DNA of 7,553 bases from an uncultured Collinsella sp. (GTDB taxonomy: Bacteria > Actinomycetota > Coriobacteriia > Coriobacteriales > Coriobacteriaceae), in the NCBI GenBank assembly GCA_900549195.1, contig URNK01000082.1, positions 1 to 7,553 on the forward strand, given 5' to 3'. The notes under the pieces were generated by a model. That model made no database searches. It worked only from the letters and a program-made list of their open reading frames with translations, and had not been told where the DNA came from. Of this stretch, positions 1 through 6,490 are shown piece by piece (within the stretch, counting starts at the first letter, position 1; the number at the start of each line of letters is the position of its first letter). A program made the position numbers and the translations under genes.

Positions 1-935
1 CCCTCACCTTTAACATGTCGCTCGTGGGTGAGTTCGGCGGCACCGGTGCCACGTTCATCGTGCCGCTTCTGCTGATTCTCTTTATGAAGTCCAAGCAGCT
101 CAAAGCCGTCGGTAAGGCCTCGATTGTTCCTGTTGCCTTCGCCGTCAACGAACCGCTGCTCTTTGGCGCGCCGATGATTCTTAACCCCTACATGCTCATC
201 CCCTTTGTTGCCGCCGGCTGCGTCAACGTGAGTGTTGCCAAGTTCTTTATCGATAACGTGGGCATGAACGGCTTCTCCTTCGTGGTGCCTTGGGCCACCC
301 CTGCCCCCATCGGCATCTTCATCACCACGAACTTCCAGCTTATCGCCCTGGTGTTTGTCGCGATCATCATCTTGCTGGACGCCATCATCTACCTGCCGTT
401 CTTGAAGGCATACGATAAGCTGCTCTGTGACCAGGAAGCCGAGCGCGCCGCCGAGCTGGGTCTCGAGTCCGATGGTGCCGCTGCCATCGCCGCCAACGCC
501 TCTGTGCCCGCTGTCGAACAGACCACCGCTTCCGTCGAGACAACCGTTGCCGCCACCGACAGCAAGCCTGTCGCCGATCAGCCCGAGCCCGCCGCCGACG
601 CATCCGCTAAGAAGGACGTCGATGGCCTGAAGGTCCTCGTCCTGTGCGCCGGCGCCGGCACCTCCGCCATGCTCGCTAACGCCATCAAAGAAGGCGCCGC
701 ACAGACCGGCGAGAACATTGCTTCCTCCGCAGGCGCCTATGGCCAGCACACCGCCATCATGGATCAGTACGACGTTATCGTGCTTGCCCCGCAGGTCCGT
801 AGCTACTACAACGACATGAAGGCCGACACCGATCGCCTGGGCATTAAGCTGCTCGCCCCGCGCGGCAAGGAATATATCGACCTTACCCGCGACCCCGCTG
901 GCGCCATCAAGTGGCTCCGCGAGAACCTCGACTAG
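1..935 (+). CDS. lacE: Lactose-type PTS permease EIICB, C-terminal part (5' truncated)
   Basis: Membrane permease of the lactose/cellobiose PTS family: it imports the sugar and phosphorylates it to lactose-6-phosphate. The reading frame is open to the left edge (first full codon at 3), so the N-terminal EIIC part is missing. Numbering from the Met at 15: residues 11-130 are hydrophobic EIIC segments with the family motif NEPLLFGAP (45-53) and PWATPAPIG (92-100). Residues 140-203 form an Ala/Pro/Glu-rich linker. Residues 205-306 are a EIIB domain beginning LKVLVLCAGAGTSA, with the phospho-acceptor Cys at 211 (codon 645-647), and containing APQVRSYYNDMKADTDRLGIK. Fused EIIC-EIIB order, the EIIB sequence and the adjacent lacG favour LacE over a cellobiose EIIC, which usually has a separate EIIB. 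The EIIA partner is not in the window. Substrate is inferred, not proven. Confidence 0.9.
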   Translation, partial: LTFNMSLVGEFGGTGATFIVPLLLILFMKSKQLKAVGKASIVPVAFAVNEPLLFGAPMILNPYMLIPFVAAGCVNVSVAKFFIDNVGMNGFSFVVPWATPAPIGIFITTNFQLIALVFVAIIILLDAIIYLPFLKAYDKLLCDQEAERAAELGLESDGAAAIAANASVPAVEQTTASVETTVAATDSKPVADQPEPAADASAKKDVDGLKVLVLCAGAGTSAMLANAIKEGAAQTGENIASSAGAYGQHTAIMDQYDVIVLAPQVRSYYNDMKADTDRLGIKLLAPRGKEYIDLTRDPAGAIKWLRENLD

Positions 936-949
936 TTCCTCCCTCTGTT

Positions 950-976
950 GGTGCCCGGATCCCCAGTTCGGGCACC
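950..976 (+). promoter_or_regulatory. Intercistronic hairpin between lacE and lacG
   Basis: Perfect 8-bp stem GGTGCCCG (950-957) / CGGGCACC (969-976) with an 11-nt loop. The following bases (TCTCCCTATTCG) are not a proper U-tract, so it is more likely an mRNA processing or stabilising element, or a leaky terminator, that sets the lacE:lacG ratio. Function is inferred from position and shape only. Confidence 0.5.
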
Positions 977-1010
977 TCTCCCTATTCGTATCCCACAGAA
1001 AGGATGACTC

Positions 1011-2432
1011 ATGACCAACCCCATACAGTTCCCCGACGGTTTTGTGTTTGGCGGCGCCACCGCCGCTTACCAAGTTGAGGGCGAGACCCGTACGCACGGC
1101 AAGGGCAAAGTGCCCTGGGACGATTTCCTGGCAGCTCAGGGTCGCTTCTCCCCCGACCCCGCAAGCGATTTCTACAACAAGTACCCGGTCGATATCGACC
1201 TGTGCCAGCGCTTCGGCATCAACGGTATTCGCGTCTCCATCGCTTGGAGCCGTATCTTCCCCAACGGCACCGGCGAGATTAACCCCGAGGGTGTCGCTTT
1301 CTATCACGAGCTTTTCGCCACCTGCAACAATGCCGGCGTTATCCCCTATGTCACGCTCGATCACTTCGATACGCCCGAGGCCTTCTACCAGGACGACGGC
1401 GAGGGCTTCCTGACGCGCACGACGATCGACGCTTTTGTCGAGTACGCCAAGTTCTGCTTTGCCGAGTTCACCGAGGTCAAGCACTGGTTCACGTTTAACG
1501 AGATTCCCGCAACCGCCGAGGGCAGCTTTATCGTCGGCAACTGGCCGCACGGCGAGAAGTACCGCCTGGACAAGGCCTTCCAGCTCATGCACAACATGAT
1601 GGTGGCCCACGCCAAGGCTGTCGTCGCCTTCCATGAGGGCGGCTTTGAGGGCGAGATCGGCATTGTCCAGAACCTGGAGCCCAAGTATCCTCTCGACCCC
1701 AACAGCGCTGCCGACTGCGAGGCCGCCCGCATGGCCGACGTCATCAACAACCGCTGGGTACTCGACGCCACCTTCCGCGGCCACTATGCAGCCGACACCA
1801 TGGAGGCTGCGACCAAGCTGGCCCATATCGCCGGCGGCGAGCTCGACGTTCGCGACGAGGACATCGCCGCGTTGACCGCCGCGCTCCCCTACAACGATTG
1901 CCTGGGCGTCAACACCTACAAGTGCCAGTTTCTGCGTGCCGCCGAGGGCGAAAACGACATCAACCACAATGGCACCGGCGACAAGGGCTCCTCGCGCTGG
2001 TTCCTCAAGGGCGTGGGCGAGGCATGCGTGCGCGAAGGCGTTCCCACGACCGATTGGGACTGGATCATCTATCCCGAGGGCCTGTACGACCTGTTGCTCC
2101 GCATTAAGAACGATTACCCCAACTACAAAAAGATCTACATCACCGAGAACGGCATGGGCTATAAGGACGACTTCGAGGACGGCTTTATCGATGACGCCCC
2201 TCGCATCGACTATATGCGTCAGCATCTCGCATGGATCCTCAAGGCGATTGACGGCGGCGTAAACGTCGACGGCTACTTTGTGTGGTCGCTGCAGGATCAG
2301 TTCTCCTGGACCAACGGCTACAACAAGCGCTACGGCCTGTTCTACATCGACTTTGAGACCCAGAAACGTTATCCCAAGGCAAGCGCATACTGGTACAAGA
2401 ACGTCGCGGAGACCGGCCTGCTCATGGCCTAG
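1011..2432 (+). CDS. lacG: 6-phospho-beta-galactosidase (GH1)
   Basis: Cytoplasmic glycoside hydrolase family 1 enzyme that splits lactose-6-phosphate into glucose and galactose-6-phosphate. The 473-aa length is normal for the family. The acid/base Glu is E164 in TFNEI (161-165) and the nucleophile is E379 in YITENG (376-381). The 6-phosphate site is S432, K439 and Y441 in FSWTNGYNKRYG. W433 next to that serine is typical of galactose-specific LacG; 6-phospho-beta-glucosidases have a different residue there. From memory of the Staphylococcus aureus LacG sequence, all of these sit exactly four residues later than there. One small difference: the motif reads TLDHFDTPE where LacG usually has TLHHFDTPE, a variable position beside the conserved His118. 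The start ATG has a good ribosome site (AAAGGA, about 6 nt upstream). It lies 75 bp after lacE, probably in the same operon, and ends at a strong terminator. Confidence 0.95.
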   Translation: MTNPIQFPDGFVFGGATAAYQVEGETRTHGKGKVPWDDFLAAQGRFSPDPASDFYNKYPVDIDLCQRFGINGIRVSIAWSRIFPNGTGEINPEGVAFYHELFATCNNAGVIPYVTLDHFDTPEAFYQDDGEGFLTRTTIDAFVEYAKFCFAEFTEVKHWFTFNEIPATAEGSFIVGNWPHGEKYRLDKAFQLMHNMMVAHAKAVVAFHEGGFEGEIGIVQNLEPKYPLDPNSAADCEAARMADVINNRWVLDATFRGHYAADTMEAATKLAHIAGGELDVRDEDIAALTAALPYNDCLGVNTYKCQFLRAAEGENDINHNGTGDKGSSRWFLKGVGEACVREGVPTTDWDWIIYPEGLYDLLLRIKNDYPNYKKIYITENGMGYKDDFEDGFIDDAPRIDYMRQHLAWILKAIDGGVNVDGYFVWSLQDQFSWTNGYNKRYGLFYIDFETQKRYPKASAYWYKNVAETGLLMA

Positions 2433-2453
2433 TTTCCGCTGCATACCCCCCTG

Positions 2454-2502
2454 TCGGCCGCATGAGAATCCCTCCACGGGTTCGCATGCGGCCGATTTTT
2501 TT
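2454..2502 (+). terminator. Rho-independent terminator of the lac unit
   Basis: Perfect 11-bp stem TCGGCCGCATG (2454-2464) / CATGCGGCCGA (2485-2495), with an inner GAA-CCC / GGG-TTC extension, followed by seven T (2496-2502). It begins 21 bp after the lacG stop and separates lacEG from the fic cassette. Confidence 0.93.
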
Positions 2503-2525
2503 GGCTCGGCCCGAGCAGGCCGTTT

Positions 2526-2661
2526 GTCTCGATCTGTAACATCTAGCAGGGATTTTCAATCCTAACTGTTATAGATTTAGACGAACAGAACGACCGATCA
2601 GAAATATCTCAATCTGTAACACGTAGCCCACTTTCGACCGTCTACCTGTTACAGATCAAGA
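2526..2661. repeat. Two imperfect palindromes repeated with an 80-bp period
   Basis: Two divergent copies of an interrupted palindrome. Copy 1 has arms 2526-2541 and 2567-2582 (13 of 16 positions pair), with an inner GGATT-TTC-AATCC hairpin at 2550-2562. Copy 2 has arms 2607-2626 and 2642-2661 (17 of 20 pair). The shared box ATCTGTAACA starts at 2532 and 2612. Its complement TGTTAYAGAT starts at 2567 and 2647. Both sets are therefore exactly 80 bp apart, with the same 25-bp gap between boxes. This suggests a tandem duplication that kept the palindromic boxes while the loops diverged. It could be a REP-like intergenic repeat or a pair of regulator sites. There is no coding potential here. Confidence 0.7.
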
Positions 2662-2716
2662 CAATAAGATAGTCAAATCCGAACTTTCCAAGCAGTTATG
2701 AACCATGGTTTCTAGT

Positions 2717-2791
2717 TTTCGGTATCACGAACATACTTTCGGTATCATTTAATGATATTATGATATCGAAAGTATGTTCGTGATACCGAAA
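2717..2791. promoter_or_regulatory. 75-bp dyad operator/promoter of fic
   Basis: Arms 2717-2747 and 2761-2791 (31 bp each) are complementary at 30 of 31 positions around a 13-bp AT-rich centre. Inside them the half-site GGTATCA / TGATACC occurs four times, at 2721, 2741, 2761 (variant TGATATC) and 2781. The steps are exactly 20 bp, about two helical turns, so all four face the same side of the DNA. The centre contains an extended -10-like TGATATTAT (2753-2761); I see no good -35. A transcript from it would start inside the right arm, so the dyad would act mainly as DNA, not as a full RNA hairpin. The right arm runs into the fic ribosome site. Autoregulation by the Fic protein's winged helix is the natural inference. 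Confidence 0.75.
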
Positions 2792-2799
2792 GGAGCCGC

Positions 2800-4032
2800 A
2801 TGCGCCAGTTCGATTACACCACAGTCCCAGCGGAACTCGAAGCAACTCCAATCACCAACCTCCTCCTCTCGATACGCGAGCATAAAGGCCGTCAGCTTGC
2901 TCTGAGTCAAGTCAAACCCGAGCTTCTATCGTCCCTAATGGAGGAGGCTAAGATCCAAAGCACCCGATCCTCCAACGGACTTGAAGGAATTGTTACCACC
3001 CAAAAAAGACTCAAAGCGATCATGGCGTATTCCGCCAAGCCAAGCTCCCGCGCAGAGGAAGAAATCGCTGGATACCGAGATGTGTTGTCGCTTATTCACG
3101 AGCAACACGATTCCATTCCCGTAACGCCATCGGTCATTCTGCAGTTGCATCGTGACCTCATGGCGCACACGGCAATCTCGTATGGAGGCCATTGGAAAGA
3201 TGGCGATAACGAAATCGTCTCCATTGACGATCAAGGTAATCGATTTGTGCGCTTTAGGCCCCCTTCGGCTCTAGCAACCCCGGGACTTATTAAAGAAGCC
3301 TGCCAGTCCCTCAACGATGCTTTATCTCGCCAAGTTTGCGATCCCCTCCTTATATCGCTCCGCTTTATCTTCGATTTTGTCAGCATTCATCCCTTCAACG
3401 ATGGCAATGGCAGGATGAGCCGGCTCCTTACAACGCTGCTGCTCGAAAAGACTGGATACGACGTTGCGCGTTACATCAGCATCGAACGACTTATTGAAGA
3501 CAACAAAGCGCTTTACTACAACGCCCTCGCTGCAAGCTCCACTGGATGGAATGAAAATCAAAACACCGAAGTACCCTTTATCCGTTTCATGCTCGGAACA
3601 ACCCTGGCCGCCTACCGACAGCTCGAGCAGCGTACCTTAATTGAATCAAGCACTCGTCCCATGTCGAAGCAAGCGCGCATCGCTGTTCTATTTCAACAGA
3701 GACCCGGCGTCATTAAGAAATCCGACATCCGGTCCAACTGCCCCGATATCAGCGAGGTAACCGTTAAACGAACCCTCGGTCAGCTTGTTAGTTGCAGCGC
3801 AATCGAAAAAACAGGAGCGGGTCGTTCGACGGGCTACATACTCAAAGACGTCCATGCTCTAGAACTATTCTTGCAATCCACATTACCCGATAGCGAGGCC
3901 GCAATAGCAAAAGAGGCTCCAAAGGATAAGCTCCTTGAACGTGTAAACCACGCCGAGGATGAAAGCAGAGAGGGGCTCTATGAAGACTACGATTCATTCT
4001 CAAGGGACATAAAGACGAAATACGGAGTCTAG
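2800..4032 (+). CDS. Class II Fic-domain AMP-transferase with C-terminal winged helix
   Basis: Fic enzymes usually transfer AMP from ATP to a hydroxyl group of a target protein. The core motif HPFNDGNGRMSR (197-208) is complete, with catalytic His197. The inhibitory motif S58-N-G-L-E62-G63 fits (S/T)xxxE(G/N) and lies before the core, as in class II Fic proteins that are self-inhibited. The target-docking flap is about residues 128-155. A probable winged-helix domain covers 287-350, the layout known from Shewanella SoFic-like proteins. Residues 350-410 form a charged tail rich in acidic residues that I cannot assign. The start ATG has AGGAG 4 nt upstream. Sampled 60-bp blocks are about 50% GC against about 60% in lacG, which suggests transfer. 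It stands alone, with no antitoxin-like small gene beside it, and is convergent with the lacR-like gene. The target protein is unknown. Confidence 0.9.
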   Translation: MRQFDYTTVPAELEATPITNLLLSIREHKGRQLALSQVKPELLSSLMEEAKIQSTRSSNGLEGIVTTQKRLKAIMAYSAKPSSRAEEEIAGYRDVLSLIHEQHDSIPVTPSVILQLHRDLMAHTAISYGGHWKDGDNEIVSIDDQGNRFVRFRPPSALATPGLIKEACQSLNDALSRQVCDPLLISLRFIFDFVSIHPFNDGNGRMSRLLTTLLLEKTGYDVARYISIERLIEDNKALYYNALAASSTGWNENQNTEVPFIRFMLGTTLAAYRQLEQRTLIESSTRPMSKQARIAVLFQQRPGVIKKSDIRSNCPDISEVTVKRTLGQLVSCSAIEKTGAGRSTGYILKDVHALELFLQSTLPDSEAAIAKEAPKDKLLERVNHAEDESREGLYEDYDSFSRDIKTKYGV

Positions 4033-4097
4033 TCATATCCCAGAATAGCCTCATCCTTGTTGCCCAAAGTTATTTACGCGTCATTGTGAAGCGATAA

Positions 4098-4115
4098 CCC
4101 CTGCGCCGGCAGGGG
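4098..4115. terminator. Hairpin between convergent fic and lacR-like genes
   Basis: Perfect 7-bp stem CCCCTGC / GCAGGGG with a GCCG loop, flanked by CGATA (4092-4096) and TATCG (4122-4126), which could extend it. It sits between two convergent stop codons, so it may serve both genes. Neither side has a clean U-tract; the minus strand reads TTATCGCTT after the stem. It is therefore a weak or non-classical terminator at best. Confidence 0.4.
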
Positions 4116-4139
4116 CAGAAGTATCGTCTGTAGCATTAG

Positions 4140-4904
4140 CTAGCAGATGACCCGCGTGTGCTCCTCGATGGCGGCGCGATCCTCGGCGGTAATACCCGGC
4201 TCGCACACCACGGCGTCCAGACTGTCCAAGCGGCAGAAGGTGTAGAAGTCGCGCTTGCCAATCTTGCTGGAGTCGGCGATCAGATAGCGCGAGTCCGCTT
4301 TGCTAAAAGCGAGCTGCTGGATACGGCCCTCATCCATATTGGACGTAGACACGTCGCCATCCAGAATGCCGTTGGCACCGATAAACGCCGCGTCGATGCC
4401 CAGCGCACGCAGGGTATCCTCGGCCGTTGGTCCCACAAAAGCGGCGGTGCGGCGACGGTACATACCGCCCACGAGGCACAGGTCGCAGTCTTCGCGCGCC
4501 TCAAGCAAGTTAAACACCGAAAGCGAATTGGTCACGATGCGCAGGCGGCACGCCGGCAGCATCGAGGCCATCTGCTCAACCGTGGTGCCCGTACCCAAAA
4601 AGATGGTCGAGCCTTCCTCGATAAGCTCCACGGCGCGGCGCGCGATCTGCAGCTTTTCCTCGGCATGCTTGGTGCGCTTTTCGCTGTGCGAATACTCATG
4701 GCGCAACATAGCATGTGGACGGCCCTGCGCACTGCGGGCTCCACCGTGTACGCGTTCGATCTCGCCCAGGCTTGCAAGTTCCTCAAGGTCGCGGCGGATC
4801 GTCATATCTGAGACACCTAACGCATCAGAAATCTCTTTAACCGAGACCGTGCCCTGCTCCTCGAGCAGCTGACGAACCTTATCCTGTCGCTCTGCCTTAA
4901 TCAC
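4140..4904 (-). CDS. lacR: DeoR-family transcriptional repressor, LacR type
   Basis: DNA-binding sugar-phosphate-sensing repressor of 254 aa, the usual DeoR-family length. The N-terminal helix-turn-helix is at about 20-42 (VSVKEISDALGVSDMTIRRD), followed by the family hallmark RVHGGA (51-56). The C-terminal sensor domain has FLGTGTTVE (102-110), IVTNSLSVFNLL (123-134), LVGGMYRRRTAAFVGP (144-159) and ADSSKIGKRDFYTFC (210-224). The stretch STSNMDEGRIQQLAFSKADS and what follows resembles lactose-PTS LacR repressors more than GlpR or FruR, as far as memory allows. With lacE and lacG nearby, a lac regulator sensing tagatose-6-phosphate or a related sugar phosphate is likely, but this is inference. 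The start is GTG, with GAGGA 6 nt upstream on the minus strand. It is divergent from galM and separated from lacG by the fic cassette. Confidence 0.85.
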   Translation of the reverse strand: MIKAERQDKVRQLLEEQGTVSVKEISDALGVSDMTIRRDLEELASLGEIERVHGGARSAQGRPHAMLRHEYSHSEKRTKHAEEKLQIARRAVELIEEGSTIFLGTGTTVEQMASMLPACRLRIVTNSLSVFNLLEAREDCDLCLVGGMYRRRTAAFVGPTAEDTLRALGIDAAFIGANGILDGDVSTSNMDEGRIQQLAFSKADSRYLIADSSKIGKRDFYTFCRLDSLDAVVCEPGITAEDRAAIEEHTRVIC

Positions 4905-5110
4905 GATGAATCCTCGCCGTTCTTTGCGCGCATATCATTCAAACAGTAACGAACAAATTGTATCAGACTCGTACGCGTCAAAAATGAACGCCCGCGCAGC
5001 TCCAATCATCACTTTTTTGAGAAAAATACCCCCTGCTTTAGTGAGGTGTAGTGATAATCTCGCCTGTTCGCGCTACAGTTTGTCCGAAATATCTCGATGT
5101 TAGGAACCAA
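4905..5110. promoter_or_regulatory. Divergent promoter region, lacR-like / galM
   Basis: On the minus strand an extended -10 (TGATACAAT, plus positions 4957-4965) lies about 50 bp before the repressor GTG; its -35 is weak. On the plus strand a -10-like GATAAT is at 5053-5058 with no convincing -35, which suggests an activator or an atypical promoter. Possible operator elements are a direct repeat TAGTGA at 5039 and 5049 (10 bp apart) and an imperfect inverted pair ATCATCACT (5005-5013) / AGTGATAAT (5050-5058). The placement fits repressor control of both genes, but no known DeoR operator consensus can be matched with certainty. Confidence 0.4.
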
Positions 5111-6163
5111 ATGATCACTTCCGAGCTTTTCGGCACCGCGCCGTGCGGTACCCCCGTTCATCGTTACACCCTCAACGGGTCCGAGATCTGCGTTCGCATT
5201 ATGGACTATGGCGCCACCGTGTTGGGCATCGACGTGCCCGACATTCCCGGCAACGTGCGCGATGTGGTGCTGGGCTTCGATAAGCTCGAGGATTACTTTG
5301 ACAACCCCGCTTGCTTTGGCGCGACCATCGGACCTGTGGCCAACCGCACTGCAGGTGCCACGATCACCATCGCCGGCACGGACTGGCATATGCCCGCCAA
5401 CGAGGGCACCAACAACCTGCACAGCGATCTTGAGCATGGTCTGCACAAGCGCGTATGGGACGTTGAGCTCGACGAGGTCCACAATGCCGTGCGCATGACC
5501 ACCTCGCTTGAGGACGGTGAGCTGGGCCTTCCCGGCAACCGCACCTTTACGGCCGTGTTTACCGTGACGCGCACCGGCTGCTTCCGTATCGAATATGGCT
5601 GTGAGAGCGACCGCGCCACGTACGTGTCCATGACCAACCACACGTACTTTAACCTTGCCGGTCACAACGCCGGCATGGACTGTGAGCACTTCTTTGTTGC
5701 TAACGCTGCCCACTACCTGCCCATCAACGAGCAGAATATCCCCACCGGAGAGATCGCTCCGGTCGAGGGCACGCCGTTTGACTTCCGTGAGCTGCGCCCC
5801 GTCGCGCCCGGCATGGAAGCCGACGACCCGCAGATTAAGCAGGCCCGTGGCTACGACCACTGCCTGTGCATCGATGGCTATCAGTACGGCCGTAATCTGC
5901 GCCGCGCGATGCACGTCGAGGAGATGTGGACCGGCCGTGAGCTGGACTATTACACCACTGCCCCGGGCGTGCAGCTCTACACCGGCAACTGGCTGGGCGA
6001 CGAACACGCCAAAGACGATGCCAACTATGGTTGGGGCCCCGGCTTTGCCCTCGAGGCCGAAATGTATCCTGACACGCCGCACCATGCGCTGTTCCCCCAG
6101 GGCATCGTGGGCCCCGGTCATCCCTACAGCAATGTGATCGAATACCACTTTATGAGGCACTAG
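5111..6163 (+). CDS. galM: Aldose 1-epimerase (galactose mutarotase)
   Basis: Cytoplasmic mutarotase that interconverts the alpha and beta anomers of galactose and glucose, feeding kinases that take one anomer. The 350-aa length is normal for GalM. Expected catalytic and binding residues are visible: H104 in NNLH, H177 in TNHTYFNL (the general acid), D249 in GYDH and the general base E315 in FALEAEMYPD. The ANRTAG segment (77-82) is the usual sugar-binding loop near the first third. I chose ATG at 5111 because AGGA lies 5 nt upstream and the protein then begins with the usual strand pattern. An in-frame GTG at 5051 would add 20 unrelated residues and overlaps the -10-like box. It is a single-gene unit with its own terminator, divergent from the repressor. 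In this context it would process hexoses released from lactose. Confidence 0.92.
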   Translation: MITSELFGTAPCGTPVHRYTLNGSEICVRIMDYGATVLGIDVPDIPGNVRDVVLGFDKLEDYFDNPACFGATIGPVANRTAGATITIAGTDWHMPANEGTNNLHSDLEHGLHKRVWDVELDEVHNAVRMTTSLEDGELGLPGNRTFTAVFTVTRTGCFRIEYGCESDRATYVSMTNHTYFNLAGHNAGMDCEHFFVANAAHYLPINEQNIPTGEIAPVEGTPFDFRELRPVAPGMEADDPQIKQARGYDHCLCIDGYQYGRNLRRAMHVEEMWTGRELDYYTTAPGVQLYTGNWLGDEHAKDDANYGWGPGFALEAEMYPDTPHHALFPQGIVGPGHPYSNVIEYHFMRH

Positions 6164-6190
6164 GCCCACAACGCGACATATCGCACAGCA

Positions 6191-6223
6191 ACGCCCGCCG
6201 GCACACCGCCGACGGGCGTTTTT
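6191..6223 (+). terminator. Rho-independent terminator of galM
   Basis: Stem ACGCCCG (6191-6197) / CGGGCGT (6213-6219), continued by CGGC/GCCG after one mismatch, then TTTTT (6219-6223). It begins 27 bp after the galM stop. Confidence 0.92.
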
Positions 6224-6268
6224 CATCTTTTGGGCTCTTTTTCGCTGTGACTGTATGAGTGACATATC

Positions 6269-6420
6269 AAAACTATGCCCATTTACTACGTTTAGCCCGG
6301 GATGCTCGACCATGCACCGGTTTTTGTTAAATGCGCGAGCCGTCTACCTGCGGTTTTGTTTTTCTCAAATTCGACATGCTCGGCGATAACCGATCAAACG
6401 TAGTAAATGGGCATAGTTTT
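6269..6420. repeat. 152-bp element with perfect 25-bp inverted ends
   Basis: The left arm 6269-6293 and right arm 6396-6420 are exact reverse complements over 25 bp (AAAACTATGCCC...ACTACGTTT). The interior of 102 bp is AT-richer, has no ORF, and holds two similar T-rich segments (CGGTTTTTGTT and CGGTTTTGTTTTTC) and two ATGCTCG copies. TGACA occurs at 6260-6264 and at 6421-6425 just outside, which could be a target-site duplication, but the left copy is separated from the arm by four bases. It looks like a non-autonomous, MITE-like or structured RNA-forming intergenic repeat. With the flanks it accounts for most of the 324-bp gap between galM and the EIIB gene. Confidence 0.75.
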
Positions 6421-6455
6421 TGACAGGCGGCATCGCGCGCGTCCCTCGCAAGGGC

Positions 6456-6490
6456 AAAATGATCCGTTTTCCTCCGTCCCCAAGGGATCA
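6456..6490 (-). terminator. Possible weak terminator of the EIIB gene
   Basis: On the minus strand TGATCC (overlapping the stop codon) pairs with GGATCA 19 nt further on, followed by TTTTG. The stem is only 6 bp and the loop is long, so termination would be inefficient. Confidence 0.3.

Noticed and set aside
2526..2661. CRISPR array
   Set aside because: There are only two units, the repeats are palindromic pairs with diverged arms, the 80-bp period is too long, and no cas gene is nearby.
2717..2791. Rho-independent terminator or riboswitch before fic
   Set aside because: No T-run follows the right arm and the likely transcription start lies inside the dyad, so the full stem would not be in the mRNA. 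The regular half-site spacing fits a DNA-binding site better.
4158..4872. Two open frames on the plus strand opposite the repressor gene
   Set aside because: Both overlap a clearly homologous DeoR-family gene over nearly its full length. Their translations are low-complexity and unlike any family.
5051..5110. GTG at 5051 as the galM start
   Set aside because: It adds 20 residues not expected at a GalM N-terminus, has no good ribosome site and overlaps a -10-like box. ATG at 5111 has AGGA at proper spacing.
5009..6313. Long open frame of 434 codons on the minus strand opposite galM
   Set aside because: It is the antisense shadow of galM, produced by GC-rich third positions. The translation has no recognisable domain, runs through the galM terminator and has no ribosome site of its own.
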